NCBI GenBank assembly: GCA_008704415.1
Contig: VXIS01000119.1
Span: 58,844 to 122,843, forward strand
Length of the DNA: 64,000 nt
Origin: Sphaerosporella brunnea
Taxonomy: Eukaryota > Ascomycota > Pezizomycetes > Pezizales > Pyronemataceae
Direction of reading: 5' to 3'
A program made the position numbers and the translations under genes. Below the pieces are notes generated by a model, which saw only the letters and a program-made list of their open reading frames with translations, was not told the origin of the DNA and ran no database searches. This document shows, in pieces, positions 21,663 through 33,432 of this stretch. Position 1 is the stretch's first letter. Every line of letters starts with the position of its first letter.

Positions 21663-23330
21663 AATTTGCACAAACTGTAAGTCTCGCCACCTTCCATCGC
21701 CTCCGTTCTTTTTGATGGTGCTCAACATTCCCGCTACTTGCTGTTCTGAGCTAACATCGCAACTATCAAGAAATACAACGGCGCTACCAACGATATCGCC
21801 CCCGCCAACACATCGCACGGCGCACCACCGCCACCTTCAATGCGCCAACCCAAACGCCGATAGACCCCCCTAACGCGCCAACCCTGATGCATTTGAAAAG
21901 TACCCCCCTCTCTCCCTCTAAGAGATAGCATCTAACAAAATCCAAGAACCAAAGTACAACGCCGCCACCACGGCCTTGGCCGCCCCACCGGCACTCAGTG
22001 GGCCCCGGGTACTCACCAATCGTAAGTTCCCAAAGAAAAAGTATCCAGCGCGCGCATGCTAACACCTGTGATCTTAGGTGAGCAGGTGGTTTCCCATGTG
22101 GGCGTGGCCACCCACATGCGGGACTGTACCCGGGGGAAGAAGGGGTGCGACCGGTGCCTGGACCGCGACCTGGTCTACCAGCGGGCCGCTCAGCCGGTGC
22201 CGTCTGGCTGTCGCGGCCAGTGCCAGCGGTCCACCCCTTCAGGGTGGGGGAGGAGGAAGAACGGGGTGTGATCGATGCCTGGACCGCGACCGGTCCAAGC
22301 ACCAAAGTACGACGCCGCCATCACGGCCTTGCCCTCCCCCACTGGCACTCAGTGGGCCCCCGGGTACTCACAATCGTAAGTTCCCAAAGAAAAAGTATCC
22401 AGCGCGCGCATGCTAACACCTGTGATCTTAGGTGAGCAGGTGGTTCCATGTGGGCGTGGCACCCACATGCGGGATTGTACCCGGGGGAAGAAGGGGTGCG
22501 ACCGGTGCCTGGACCGCGACCTGGTCTACCAGCGGGCCGCTAAGCGGTGCCGTCTGGCTGTCGCGGCCAGTGCCAGCGGTCCACCCTTCAGGTGGGGGAG
22601 GAGGAAGAACGGGTGTGATCAATGCCTGGACCGCGACCGTTCCAAGCACCAAAGTACAACGCCACATCACGGCCTTGACCGCCCCACTGGCACTCAGTGG
22701 TCCCTCCGGGTACTTTCCCGTAGTAAGTTCCCCGAGAACAAGTATCCAGCGCGCGCGTGCTAACACCTGTGATCTTAGATGTGGTGGTAGTGCCCACATG
22801 CGGGACTGTACCCGAGGAGGACTCGATGGCGACGTTCCACGCGGAAGGGGTGTGACCGATGCCTCGACCGCGACCAGGTCTGCCAGCGGGCCGCCAAGCG
22901 GCGCCGACTGGCTGTCGCGGTCGCAGCATCAGTCCACCCCTTCAGGAAGGAGAGGAAGAACAAGGAGCGTGACCGACGCCTGGACCGCGACCAGTCCAAG
23001 CAGCAAAGTACAACGCCGCATCACGGCCTTGCCCCCCCCCCCACTGGCACTCAGTGGGCCCCGGGTACTCACCAATCGTAAGTTCCCCGAGGAAAACGTA
23101 TCCAGCGCGCGCGTGCTAACACCTGTGATCTTAGGTGAGCAGGGCGATTCCCATGTGGGCGTGGCCACCCACATGCGGGATTGTACCCGGGGGAAGAAGG
23201 GGTGCGACCGGTGCCTGGACCGCGACCAGGTCTACCAGCGGGCCGCTAAGCGGTGCCGTCTGGCTGTCGCGGCCAGTGCCATCGGTCCACCCCTTCAGGT
23301 GGGGGGGGGAGCAGGCTGCTGACGAGGAGG
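21663..23330 (+). CDS. Gene with tandemly duplicated CX2C-motif exons (left copy)
   Basis: A leader intron (21677-21770, GTAAGT...CTAAC...CAAG) precedes an exon with YNGATNDIAPANTS. Then come four near-identical introns (22022-22077, 22376-22431, 22723-22778, 23078-23134; 56-57 nt, each with GTAAGTTCC, GCTAACACC and TCTTAG). They separate three exon copies (22078-22375, 22432-22722, 22779-23077) and a fourth that runs into an acidic tract. Each exon encodes a motif like HMRDCTRGKKGCDRCLDRD followed by QRAAKRCRLAV, and a second, weaker CDRCLDRD about 50 residues later. The Cys pattern suggests small zinc-binding modules. Exon lengths 298, 291 and 299 are not all compatible with one frame, so indels obscure the protein. 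Function is unknown. Confidence 0.5.
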
Positions 23331-23560
23331 GGGAGGACGCAGAGGACGATGATGACGAAGATGAAGAGGATGAGGTGGATGAGGAGAAGACGAGGAGAAG
23401 GAGCAAGAAGAGGACGACGATGATGAAGAGGATGAGGTGGGTGAGGAGAAGACGAGGAGAAGGAGAAAGGAGAGGACGGCGACGACGAAGAGGAGGGGGA
23501 GGAGGATTATGAGGATGAGGAGGATGAGGAGGATGAGGATGGAGGAGGAGGCCTAGGGGC
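23315..23560 (+). repeat. Purine-rich GAGGA/GATGA tract encoding an acidic stretch (left copy)
   Basis: About 240 bases almost entirely A and G on the plus strand, made of GAGGAGGA, GATGATGAC and GAAGAGGAT units. In the frame of the preceding exon it reads EQAADEEGEDAEDDDDEDEE and then turns basic (RRRRGEGERR) after a frame change. It follows the CX2C exon array directly. Shorter acidic tracts follow the related repeats at 28551-28610 and 29010-29075, so motif plus acidic tail is a recurring unit. Confidence 0.7.
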
Positions 23561-24708
23561 AGCCCATAACGGGCAAATAAATTTCTTTTGTTTTTTCTTT
23601 TCTTTTCCCCTGACGTTTGTGGTATGCCTGCTCGCTCGTGGTGACAGCTGTGAATTTTGCGGACGCACAGCTATATCCGTACACACGAAATGCCGCGGTA
23701 GGAAGGTTTATATGCTTTGCGCGCAGGTCTCCGAGCTGGAATCAACTACGATGCAGAAACTCCACTCTCGAACCTTGGCGCTATGAACTTTCTGTGGTTT
23801 ACTACTTGCCAACTGAGGCTACACACACGGTGAAAAGACTGCGGATAGACCAAGGCCAGATCTCCGCACCCTGACCTGCCTTGTTACTGCCAGCTGAAGA
23901 TAACACCGGCCCCGCAAATACGCAAAGTTGGTGGTCTGCGTATAGTTTACTTTCCATAGCATGCATTTGCGCCATGGGAAAGGCATCAAGTATGACACAT
24001 GGTGGGTGTGTTTTTGATGTTCCCAACGCAAGAGAACCCTGCACTGGCGTCGCGGTTCGATTAGCATTGAGCCTTACAAGAATGGGGAATGCGATGGGAT
24101 TCAAACATCCGGGTGCGCGAGAGCAGCATGGTATAATCATGGTCAAAATCACTTGACAGAGGGGCGAAATCCACTGCAATTTCAGAGAAAGGTTTTCAGC
24201 CATGAATTGAGATTTACTTCAACGAGTTCTGTGCTATGCAACATATCAGAGCCAGGTACAAGGCGTCTAGGCTGTGGCTGAGTGAAAAGCACTACGAGGG
24301 TCATGAGCAGGCGTGATATGCGGTTGCAATATGTAGAAAAATACTTTGCATAGCAGAGAGGGGCTCGGGCAATATGGGCGGATTTTCAGGGAGAAATTGA
24401 CGAGGAGACAAAACGTGCCGGTGGAGAGTCAGAGCAATGATAAATCAATCGTAACGATAATACACTCTGTCGTTTTTTAAGTCCATCTACACCTGTCAAA
24501 ATAGATAACATGTTAAAACCTATCAAAAAAGATTGAACGACAGCAGAAAGTTATGAAATGACATCACGGCGATAGACCATTCATATTTTTCCCCAGAGAA
24601 CGCATTTGATTTCCTTTATCTAACGACTCATCTTGCCCTTTTTTAAGAACAAGCCAGGAAACAAAAAACACAGACCAGTCAAAACAATCCCAATGCCGCC
24701 TACGCACC
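23561..24708. other. No confident gene; one conserved 133-codon frame
   Basis: A minus-strand frame, 23802-24203 (mirror 47076-47477, plus), encodes MAENLSLKLQWISPL... and is identical in both arms, but it has no recognisable domain and no clear splice context. AT-rich sequence at 24430-24640 is probably the 3' flank of the gene at 24709-25904. Confidence 0.3.
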
Positions 24709-25904
24709 TCACTTGGATGCAGCCTTGTTACCCGAGGAGGCCTTGAAGGCCTGAAGCGCGAGGCCAAGAACCGAGTCCTAGTAATGAATTAGCTCACTGG
24801 TCTTACTCGATTAATCCGGAGATTGAAATATACTCTGGCAATCGGCTTTCGGACACGGCCAGGAGTGGTCACCGGAAGACCGGCGTCCGCATTAGGGCGA
24901 GCGCGAGGTTCATAGGAAGGCTGGCGTCCGTTGATCGGCTTCTATCACCATGATTAGCGAATTGTTGAATATTGTAAGGGTTTGGAGTTACCTTGGCGGC
25001 AGCAACAGTTTCCGATATGCGCGGGTAACTTGCGCGGACTGCTCCGGTAGTGGCGCTAGTGTTGAACTGAGGACCAGGTTTCAGGCCAGCATTTCCCGAC
25101 GAACGCAACGCTCGAGCGCGGGCCAATCCAAGAGCCGGAGTGACGGTAAAGACCTGCGATCATAATCAGTGAATCGGTGAATCGGTGAATCGTGCAAACG
25201 TCCGCACTTACCTGGGAGCCACTTCTCTCAACAGCCATACCCTTCTCGTTGTTGACCGCGGCCCAAGTCGGCGGCGGGCTCCACTCGACGGACTCGGCAA
25301 CTGGCGAGCCTTTGGTTGGCGTCTTGTCAGCCTGGGCGAGAGTCTGTTTGTCGATCTTGGGAAACGGCGTGTAGCGCGCCTTGCCTTTGGGGCACTCAGC
25401 CTCGACCATGGGCTTCTTGGCACGGCCAGAAGACTGAGTGCCGTGGTTAGCGTTACGAGTTACAACTTCTTTCTCCTTTCCCTTGGAAAGGCGCTTGACG
25501 GCTCCGGCAGAGCTCGCAACGGCCGAAGCGCCATCGGAAACATCCTCAGGCTCGCTCTCAAGGTCCGTGAAGACCTCGTAATCTTCACCGCCATCAGGTG
25601 GCGCGAGAGGGTTGCGAATCTCGAAGAATCCCTGCCACGTCAATTAGTAGACATCCAACGAGCAAGATCTGGTTTAACATACATCGGTGACCGTAGGAGC
25701 AGGACCCGCATTACCGTTCGCGTCGAAGTACCGGTAAGCCTGCCTGGGGAAGGGAAGCTCGGGGAGACGAGCACGGGCAGCGACTCGGGTTGACGTGCGC
25801 ATCTGGCGCCTGGCTCTCTGGCGGTGGTGACGGCTCTGTAAGTTTTACATGTTAGTGTGTTGTGTATTTACTCGCAAATGTGGAAAACTTACAGAACTGG
25901 CCAT
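24709..25904 (-). CDS. Six-exon gene, 307-residue basic disordered protein (left copy)
   Basis: Mirror of 45375-46570. Exons in transcript order are 25893-25904, 25683-25835, 25212-25631, 24992-25153, 24834-24941 and 24709-24777. No difference from the right copy was noticed. The conserved structure in both arms shows that this stretch is well called. Confidence 0.8.
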
Positions 25905-25984
25905 CGTGAACTTTCGTACGAAGGTTCCGGTGGTTGAAACGGGGTGGATTGTCGTCGGTCGCTGTTACTCTCGGTCGTGCTGGT

Positions 25985-26235
25985 GTTATTAGTGATGGCG
26001 TCGGGAAATTTGCGGTGGGTAGTGGGGATGAAGAAGGTGGAAGTGGGAGGGGAAAATGAAGCCGACTGATGGACGTACACAATCGCGAAAATTTTGCAGT
26101 GGGTAGTGGGGTAAGAAGGAGTGGTAGTGGTAGAGAAATGAGACACCAACGTGATCGTGAAAATTGCGGTGGATGATGGGTATGAAGGAGGTAGAAGTAG
26201 TGGGGGAAATGAGGCCGAGTAATGCACTTACGCGG
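25985..26235 (-). repeat. Three imperfect tandem copies in CT-rich leader of the six-exon gene (left copy)
   Basis: On the coding strand, three units of about 75-80 nt each run CGGC-TCATTT-CCCC..., CACTAC/CCACT, TTCTTC/CTTCATCCC, CACTACCCAC-[CT]-GCAA-[AT]TTT. They lie 80-330 nt upstream of the ATG. The strand is strongly pyrimidine-rich, as in many fungal core promoters and 5' leaders. It is probably regulatory or transcribed leader. Mirror at 45048-45298. Confidence 0.6.
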
Positions 26236-27560
26236 ATGAGGAGGTGCGAGGGGCTTGGGGAAGGGTGTAATCAGGAAGAAGGAGATGCAAGAGCAAATAC
26301 GAACCACTTGTCAAAGTACGGGTCGCTGGGGGAGGGTGGGCGGTGGAGGTGATATCCGCGGGGGATGGTTTTTGCGGGGAAGGCTGTGGGGGGAAAGGCA
26401 GAAGCAACCTGGCAGATATAGGGCAGGGCTAGAAGGAGGTTGTCAAGACAAATGCGTTCTTTGGGGGAGGAGGCGGGGAGGGGCAGCTGTGGAAAGCTGA
26501 AGGAGGAGGTCCTTTCAAGGAAGATATGAGGATATCAGACGTTTGAATGTTTTACGGCGAGTCGACGACGTACGGGGTGCCCTTGTTTTCGAAGCACAAT
26601 TGTTTTACAACACCGCCAAAACTGCTCAAAGAAGCCGCTGAGCGACGCTCTTAGCAACTCGGAGTTTTTTGGCTGTCTACCCTTCAAAATATCGGCTCTG
26701 GTTCCTTCACTAGGGGGGACAGGCCATTGGTCATATAAGCCGGTGTTTTTTGTTGCAGCGTCCATTGGCCATAACCATTTGCCCTTGCCTGGATGTTTGT
26801 GTGTTTCACTCCTCCCTCCCACTCGTAGATTGATCACCTGGTACACCCGCCTCCGTGGTTACTAGTGCTCTCATCCGCGCCGATTGCGTAGAGCCGAGAT
26901 CTATTCAGCGAGATCGATTCAGCGAGATCGATATTGCACACCTTAGCTCGTAAGTTGTGATACAGCCCTTTTAATGTATAGCGTGTCGCGGTAATCCCAC
27001 TTAGACAAGTTTCGCTAACTGCAATGCAGCGCTTATTGACTCAGAAACGCGTTAGCGCTTCACTGCCCGACCACATCACCTCCACTTCACCCCACACTCC
27101 GCATACCATCAGGTATCGCACACGAGAAGACCCCAACCCGGGCTCTCTTCTTTCCGCCAAAAAGCGCAGCACAGTTCGCACTATGTGTTTCCTCAGCGAG
27201 AACGCCGGGCGCGTCGGTAGCGCCTGCCACCGTTTCCGAGGGTTTACCCTCCGACGGACTTGATCGCTCCCACTCGACATGGCCCGCACGGCTGGGCCTA
27301 TAGTGACCCTCCACGTCGACGGGGGTTAGATAAGTGAGTCTTTCGGACACCAGGTTCGGATCTAGCAATCCGGCGTAGCACGGCACAACATAAGCAACCG
27401 CTCGTTCCACAAGAACTACCAGCTCCCGCGGTTGGCGCCGGATGACAAACAGGTAAGGACACGCTGCATCGTGGCGTTGCGTCGCAAATGGGACTAATAC
27501 GCTGAACAGCTCAACAACCAGAAAAATATTTTTACCGCTGTCCTGAGTCACAGGTCATCC
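26236..27560. other. No confident gene; two arm-conserved minus-strand frames
   Basis: Minus-strand frames 26535-26846 (103 codons; mirror 44433-44744) and 27087-27551 (154 codons; mirror 43728-44192) are identical in both arms. The second contains a hydrophobic, plausible segment (RELVVLVERAVAYVVPCYAG) but no recognisable domain or splice continuation. Either could be a small unknown gene. Confidence 0.3.
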
Positions 27561-27579
27561 CCGGCGGGTGATGTCCCCA

Positions 27580-29075
27580 TATCTCCCAGGGCCCACGATC
27601 CGAGCATCCCGCGCTCACCGGTGCCTGAGATCTGGCCGAGCAATCGTTAGAGCAATGCTCCTTTCCCGGCACTCGCGGCGTTCAACCCGATCTCCCCGGG
27701 CTACATGGACACCGCTCTCTTCCCCCTTGGAGCTGGTTTTGAAGTCTGCTCCCGCAAGACGGCGTGCTGTGAGATCGATTTGGCGCCATCACCACCGGTT
27801 CGGATATTGACGTCACCCTCAACCCTGGCTTCACAACCTCTCCGACTGCGCCGCGCGGATGGGGTGCCCATATTTCCAAGGGCCCCCCACAACCAGAGCT
27901 TCCCCGCGACACCAGGGCCTGGGCTCTAGCTAGCAATAATTGCAACAACGCCTTTCTCGCGGAACTCGGAATTTTCAACGTACTTGGCTGCCGTCTCTCC
28001 AGGCTACATGGATATCGGTCTCTTCTCACTTGGCCCCTGCACAGCCCATACAAGGCTGAGTGGCTTTCCGAAATCATCGCATATCGGGTTTTGATAGAGA
28101 TGCTACCCTTAACCGCAAATTCTCAACATCGGGCACACCGCGCAGGTTTTGCAGCCAGGATCATGTCCCTGAGCAGCAAAGTGAAGTCTGCCCGTTTTGG
28201 GCCGCACAAGTCTGTTCAGCTCCACGGATTGGGCGTTGCTCGGATAGTTATTGAAGCGAGAGAGAGAGAGAGGCTCAAACGCGTCGAGTTTGTCTACTCA
28301 GGACACAACAAATTCCTGCTAGAGCTGCAGCTATTCGAGCAAGGCGCCTTACCCATCGCTCGGGACGCGAGCTACCACCTATCCCGGTTATGTGAACACC
28401 GGAGGCGATTTGTAGTTCCATTTGTCCTGCAATGGCTCCGACGGCCCCCATGTTGCCATGCGGAATTGTAACTTGGGGCGCAAGGGGTCAGAAGGCGTCA
28501 GGACGCCGACAACGTGTACGAGCTGGTCGCTGCCGTTGCAAGTGTCCCGCCCCAGCAGGAGCAGGAAGACGAGGAGGATGAAGGGGATGAAGACATCGAA
28601 GTGGGTTGGGACGCAGACATTGACGATGTGAACGAGCGGGAGGAGAACCCAGAGCAAAAAAGCCAAGTCTCCCGCGCAAGTCTGCTCGTTTGGGCTGCCC
28701 GGATTTGGCGTTGCTCTGGTAGTTAGCGAAACCAGAATGAGAGGCTCACGCGCGTCGAGTTTGTCTATCCAAGACACAATAAGTTCCTGCTAGAGCTGCA
28801 GGTCTTCCATACCCATCGCTCGGGACGTTCAATACTAGAGCTGGCACCTCCCCCAGTTACATGGATACCGCTATCGTCTTCTCTGTGTAGTGTCCTCCGT
28901 CCTACAATAGCTCTGGCGGCCACCAAGTTCCCATGGGGGATTGTACACGGGGGCGCAAGGAATCTGGACACCGAAAACGTGTACCAGCGTTGCCATCGCA
29001 CTGCCGCATCAGGAGGAGGACGAGGAGGAGGACGGAGAGGAAGAAATCGGAGAGGATAAGGGCGAAGACAATAGG
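27580..29075 (+). repeat. Diverged 0.3-0.5 kb repeats with acidic-tail units (left copy)
   Basis: Two kinds of repeated block. First, CTACATGGACACCGCTCTCTTC (27701), CTACATGGATATCGGTCTCTTC (28006) and TTACATGGATACCGCTATCG (28859), preceded in the first two by CAGGGCCCACGATC / CAAGGGCCCCCCAC. Second, GTCTGCCCGTTTTGG...TTGGGCGTTGCTCGG (28186) against GTCTGCTCGTTTGGG...TTTGGCGTTGCTCTG (28679), followed by CGCGTCGAGTTTGTCTA and AATTCCTGCTAGAGCTGCAG blocks. Each ends in a [TG]TGCCATG/CCATGG...GGGGCGCAAGG block and a GAGGA-rich tract. One copy is an open frame (28160-28471) with GLGVARIVIEARERERLKRVE. The same CTRGRKxxxx phrase links it to the exon array at 22-23 kb. Confidence 0.6.
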
Positions 29076-29253
29076 AGAACGAGCGGGATGAGGTAAATGG
29101 GTGGTTTCGGCCCGGCACCACACTTACATAACTGGCACCTCCGACGTTCCAATGTGCCCGGAATAGGTATACGGGCTCGCAAGCTGTGCGCACCACGCCT
29201 CCGCAAGAATCCGGAAATCCACACAAGATTCCAAATAGGTTTTCAAGTTCGCA

Positions 29254-29815
29254 GTTCGCGACTACCGAGGACGTTGAAATGGTGTGGACGCAGCCCGATA
29301 TGTAACGACTGGTTCGAAACCATTCCATCAACAACAGTAACGATTTCTGAGGAGGAAGAGCGTCCGCCTAGCAACGCGGAGGAATATTTCGACTGGTACA
29401 TTCAGATAGGCAAAGAAGTATGTTGCAAAATCTCCAGCATCCATGAATGAAGCGCTGACAATGGTTTAGTTCACCCCACAAGGAAGTATCAGCTGGATAG
29501 ATCGCTCAGCTTCCCTTACGATTTGCACGACTTCGACGCCCCCCGAACTCGCACTCTCCTTCCGGCAAATGCAATACCTAATCCCGAGAAATTCAATAAA
29601 TCGCGCCCTTCGCAAGCGCCGCTCACCGCTTTCAACACCAGCTATATGCCCGTGGAAGTGGATGGAGGAGGAGGAAGGCTCGATCAACAGAAGCTAGACT
29701 CGCCGCTGAGAATTGTGGCTTTGTGTTCCCAGCTGTGCTGCTGCGTGCCAGGAGGTTTATCACGAGGGGGTACAGATTGAGGCGCGCAGATTCACGTTTG
29801 TTTGATTATACTGAA
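29254..29815 (+). CDS. 3' part of a spliced gene of unknown function (left copy)
   Basis: An exon after acceptor TTCGCAG (29253) reads FATTEDVEMVWTQPD, then (after a one-base slip) CNDWFETIPSTTVTISEEEE and YFDWYIQIGKE to 29417. Intron 29418-29492 (GTATGT...TATCAG) joins in frame to LDRSLSFPYDLHDFD and PRTRTLLPANAIPNPEKFNK. The left copy loses the frame at GGCTCGATC (right: GGCTCGGATC), so the end is best read from the right arm. The nearer acceptor (TTTAG, 29469) would give a less protein-like frame. The upstream part probably includes the repeats before it. No family recognised. Confidence 0.45.
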
Positions 29816-29996
29816 TTTTATTCCTGACGTGTAGTTTACTACATTTGGCGTCTAACCTGACGGCTATGGCAACGAAGACAAAAAGTGACAAAGCAAGAAA
29901 AACGGGAAAGGTAGAGGAACTGGCAATGGACCATCGGGCACGCCGCGTCTTCCTCGTGACATAGGAAGAAAGGGAAATCGACGTCGAATGCTGAAT

Positions 29997-30140
29997 AGGG
30001 CCGCTCAGACGGGCGTTTTTGACTTGGATATCCGAATTTTCAACCGGCTGTTTATCGATGTCTGTAAGTCATTTGACGCCGAAACTGGCCTTAAATCCAT
30101 AAACGTCGAAAAAAATATAAACGCCTGTCTGAGCGGCCCT
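29997..30140. mobile_element. MITE 4, copy a (left arm)
   Basis: A 144-bp element with 22-bp inverted ends beginning AGGGCCGCTCAGAC[GA]GGCG, and exact 3-bp target duplications AAT (29994-29996 and 30141-30143). A second copy in this arm at 34609 has its own duplication, ATT. Three-base duplications of A/T-only type and GGG ends suggest a PIF/Harbinger-like or CACTA-like origin. No coding capacity. Confidence 0.85.
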
Positions 30141-30143
30141 AAT

Positions 30144-31480
30144 AGCACGGGAAGGAGGCAAAGGCAGTGCGCTATCTGGTATGCTAGAATGTACGGTCCT
30201 GGCTGTTCGATTTGCACATCACTTGCCACTTCTCATATCGCCACGGGCTTCCCTTTATTTCTCGATCTCTCCGTACTGTTTGTGTACCATAGGAATATCC
30301 AGAATTCTGTCATTATATCGTCTGCTTCTCCAGAAAAAATGCGTACACCCCCACCTGTATAACGCTCATTATCTCCCTATACATGAATCTAGAGGAATCT
30401 GTAGTGGTGCATGGAAAGCACAAGCGTGCAATGAGGATGAACCATCTTCAGAGCACTTAGACTTGGTGATGAGTGTGATTCCTTCCCACAGTTACAACAT
30501 CTATTGTAGAAAAAAAATTTGTTTCTCATCAACACTTGGTAAGCTCATGATACACGGTTTGGCCGTCGAGTTAGAGTTCTTACCGGGGACTTCGCGAAGC
30601 AATTTTGGTGGTACCCCAATTTGCGGTTTTACTGCCCATGCTGCATCATATTGAAAGGACGGAACTGTTTCCATTCACGGCGGCTAGACCACTGCTAATA
30701 CTTGGGATCACATCTTTTTCATCGACTTCTTTCTAGAATTCGTTTAAACAGTAGGGCACCTCCTACTGATCACATCCAATACCCCCGCCACCATTTACCG
30801 CCTGTTATGTTTTCTCCTATGGCACCGATGTGGTCTCATCGCTAGTCGTATCCTATTTCAACCGCCCCTCTTCATTCACACTCCAAATGCAATCATGCTT
30901 GCCACCTCCGTCGAGCGAAGGAATGTTACATTCTGCAAAGTACAGCGCCGCGCAACTGCGCTAGTGCTCGCAAGAACATCACGTCACGCGCCGCCACGAT
31001 CTGTTCTCCCTCATTCTCCCGAATCCACAGACTCCGGTAGCCACTCGCCTGGACCTCTGCTTGCGCCCGCCGACAGAATGCACCACTTCATCCCATAATC
31101 GCCAAAGAACCCCTGGTGTCCCGATCGAACCCTTCACCTCCGTACGCTTGTTCACCGCCCAGTTGCTATGCGCTAGTCGCGGGGACCGGCCTGCAGTCAG
31201 GCGCCGGAGCAACACGAACACATATTACATCAGTTTCCAGACAAGAGGGTCGACGGCGGCTGACAGACGTTCGACGACGTGCCGGTCGATTGTGCGCCGG
31301 TCACCGAGGGAGGATATTTAATGCACCCAGCCCGCTACAACATACCAAGGCCACATCAGTATGGCCGACATGTCAGCAACTGCTTTCCTCGGAAGACTCG
31401 ACCAGTGGACGTAGTCGACAGCACCGCAGCACACAGAACACCTCGCACAGCCATTGCACCGCGGCTGTCGCTCGCTAGTG
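30144..31480. other. No resolved gene
   Basis: Short frames on both strands; the longer ones start inside MITE 4 and differ between arms through indels. No terminal repeats and no RNA gene were seen. Mirror at about 39780-41118. Confidence 0.4.
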
Positions 31481-31485
31481 CAACT

Positions 31486-32170
31486 CTATCTCCTACATGA
31501 CTGGTTGTTGGTGCAAGCCGTCCAGCGCTGCCGCCGAGAACGGATCGCGTCCGCTGGGAGGTGCGGTTTCAAAGGCCAAAAATTGCTGCTTTTCGACGAT
31601 TCCATCCCTGTCCAGGCGAGTCGATCACTCCGCAATGCCAGGGAAGCAGAGGGGTTGCATCTTGAATCTCCACCCCCCACCCTACTCCGCTTCCCGTGTC
31701 TGATGTTCAGGCACCTGGCGATAACGATTGCAAGGTTAGGTGGTTATGGCGAGCGTACACTCGCGTCCAGTGGAGAAGATTGAGAAGACCGTTTTCTAAA
31801 TGCGAATTATGCCCTCAATACGGCTATCTGGGCCTTACGCGCTCCATAAGCCTTCCCCGAAATCGTGTATGCGGCGCACATCATGGAAGCGCTTTCAAAA
31901 CGCCGCCTGTTGGTACCGAGACTCAGACTGTCCGTTACCAGGTGTGTTCGCAGACAGCACCTCCAGGCGGACAATGGGAACCACCGTTCCCCCAACGAAC
32001 TGAACGGTTGAAAAGGTATTTGCGTGTTTTCTCACACTGGAATTGTTGCACGGTTGGTTGACACCGCAAAAACAGACAAATCTCGGACCTGCTGGAGCCT
32101 GTACAGCCGGCGAACAAAACAAGCGGAGCACGAATGCAAAGAGTTGGGGTAAACAGAAAGTTTTCTCCAA
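31486..32170 (-). CDS. Possible three-exon gene of unknown function (left copy)
   Basis: Mirror of 39099-39777. Exon 3 is intact here (GGGDSRCNPSASLALRSDRL ... NNQSC), but exon 1 breaks at ACACACCTGG (right: ACACACTGG), and the second donor has an extra base (GCGAGTGTACGC for GCGAGGTACGC). No single arm encodes a complete product. Confidence 0.35.
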
Positions 32171-33432
32171 GCTTCTACGTTACTGTGGACGTTCCATAAC
32201 CAACTATATTTGCAATACGCGGTGTGCAGTCGTTCGATTTACCAGCCATATTTCCAACATTTCCAACATTGCGAAACATGTCAGATGCCCTCAGCCCCGG
32301 AAAAAGCGGTTGCTGGCGGATGTTGCAATTCTTCAACGTATGCTAGCTGAGGCGTCGGTCTGTGCATTAACAGCGCTGCCGTACCGAGGACATGGACACG
32401 CAAGCAGCTCGGGAGGGACGGAATACGTCGTAGACTTGGAGTCCACTTACCAGCAGCATCAAGTTGTCCAGCCAGTTGGAAATTCAATACGCGCTTTTCG
32501 GAGTTTTTTTTTTTTTGGCCAGCCTTATTGCCAGTCCAACTTGTATTGTCAGTGTTTCTTCAACAAAACACTCATATCTGCAGGATTGACTAACAGTTGC
32601 AAACTACGCAGCGCTAGGACTTCCCGTAATGCCCGCGATCAGCCCGAAGATTCAGCAAAATGAAAAGAACTATATCTCATGGGGGTCCATGCTTTGGTGC
32701 GACGTGTTTCATGATTGGTCGTTATTGCCTTGGTCATGACTGTTTCCAAGTCCGCAGGTAACGTCAATGAAGGCTGTTTTTGCCAACAGGGTCCGCGCGG
32801 ATCTATGCTTGTTTGAATAAAAGATAAATACGATCAATAAAAAACGATGAATCTAACACTTCCGCGCCTTAACACTTTATAACAAACCGGAACTCAACCA
32901 CCGGCGGTTGGGCAATGCATCTAGAGATATACATTGTCATTGTGTTAGTGCGGTCCTTCTCAACGTCTTGGTCGTTCTTTGTTCAGCGTTATAAATAGGG
33001 CTTGCAAATCCGCCAGGTTGAAGGTGATTCCAAAGAACGTTGTGTTCCAGAAGAGCAAGCACCGACAATTGCTTGGTCAGCCATGCACCGAGACCTGAAG
33101 TTTGCTCTCGACTACGGGAATGAGGAACGGTACGAAACGTGGTGTTTATTTTTCACAAGCCACTTTAGCAGGACCGACGCCATGGACGTGGGTTGCCCAG
33201 TGCACCTTCTCCTCATAACATGCCACAACCAGTTCCTGCCAGTTGCACTTTCACATGCCACCACCAGTGACTGCTTCACCATTCGTATCACCGTTTTCTG
33301 TCCGCTGGATCTCCACCACCGTTTGATCAATGCAAACACGCAGTCTCGCTGTGAAGTCCGCAATATTTATACGAGAGAGCCTAAGGCTGTCTGCTGCAAC
33401 CAGGCTGAATAACGACAGCGGCGAGGTATCCA
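32171..33432. other. No resolved gene
   Basis: A 206-codon plus-strand frame (32043-32663) is open here but broken in the mirror, so it is probably chance. A minus-strand segment at about 33251-33480 (VADGVLVVDTSPLSLFSLVA ... RVCIDQTVVEIQR) looks coding and may be the 3' part of the gene just upstream of it (33433-33860). Confidence 0.35.

Noticed and set aside
25185..25793. 202-codon plus-strand frame
   Set aside because: Antisense to exons 2-4 of the well-supported six-exon gene; a composition shadow.
29988..30362. 124-codon frame starting with MLNRAAQTGVFDLDIR
   Set aside because: Its first half is MITE 4 sequence, and the same peptide occurs at the other MITE copy, so it is transposon DNA and not a host gene.
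32043..32663. 206-codon plus-strand frame
   Set aside because: Open only in the left arm, and it overlaps antisense to the possible three-exon gene; the arm mirror is broken.
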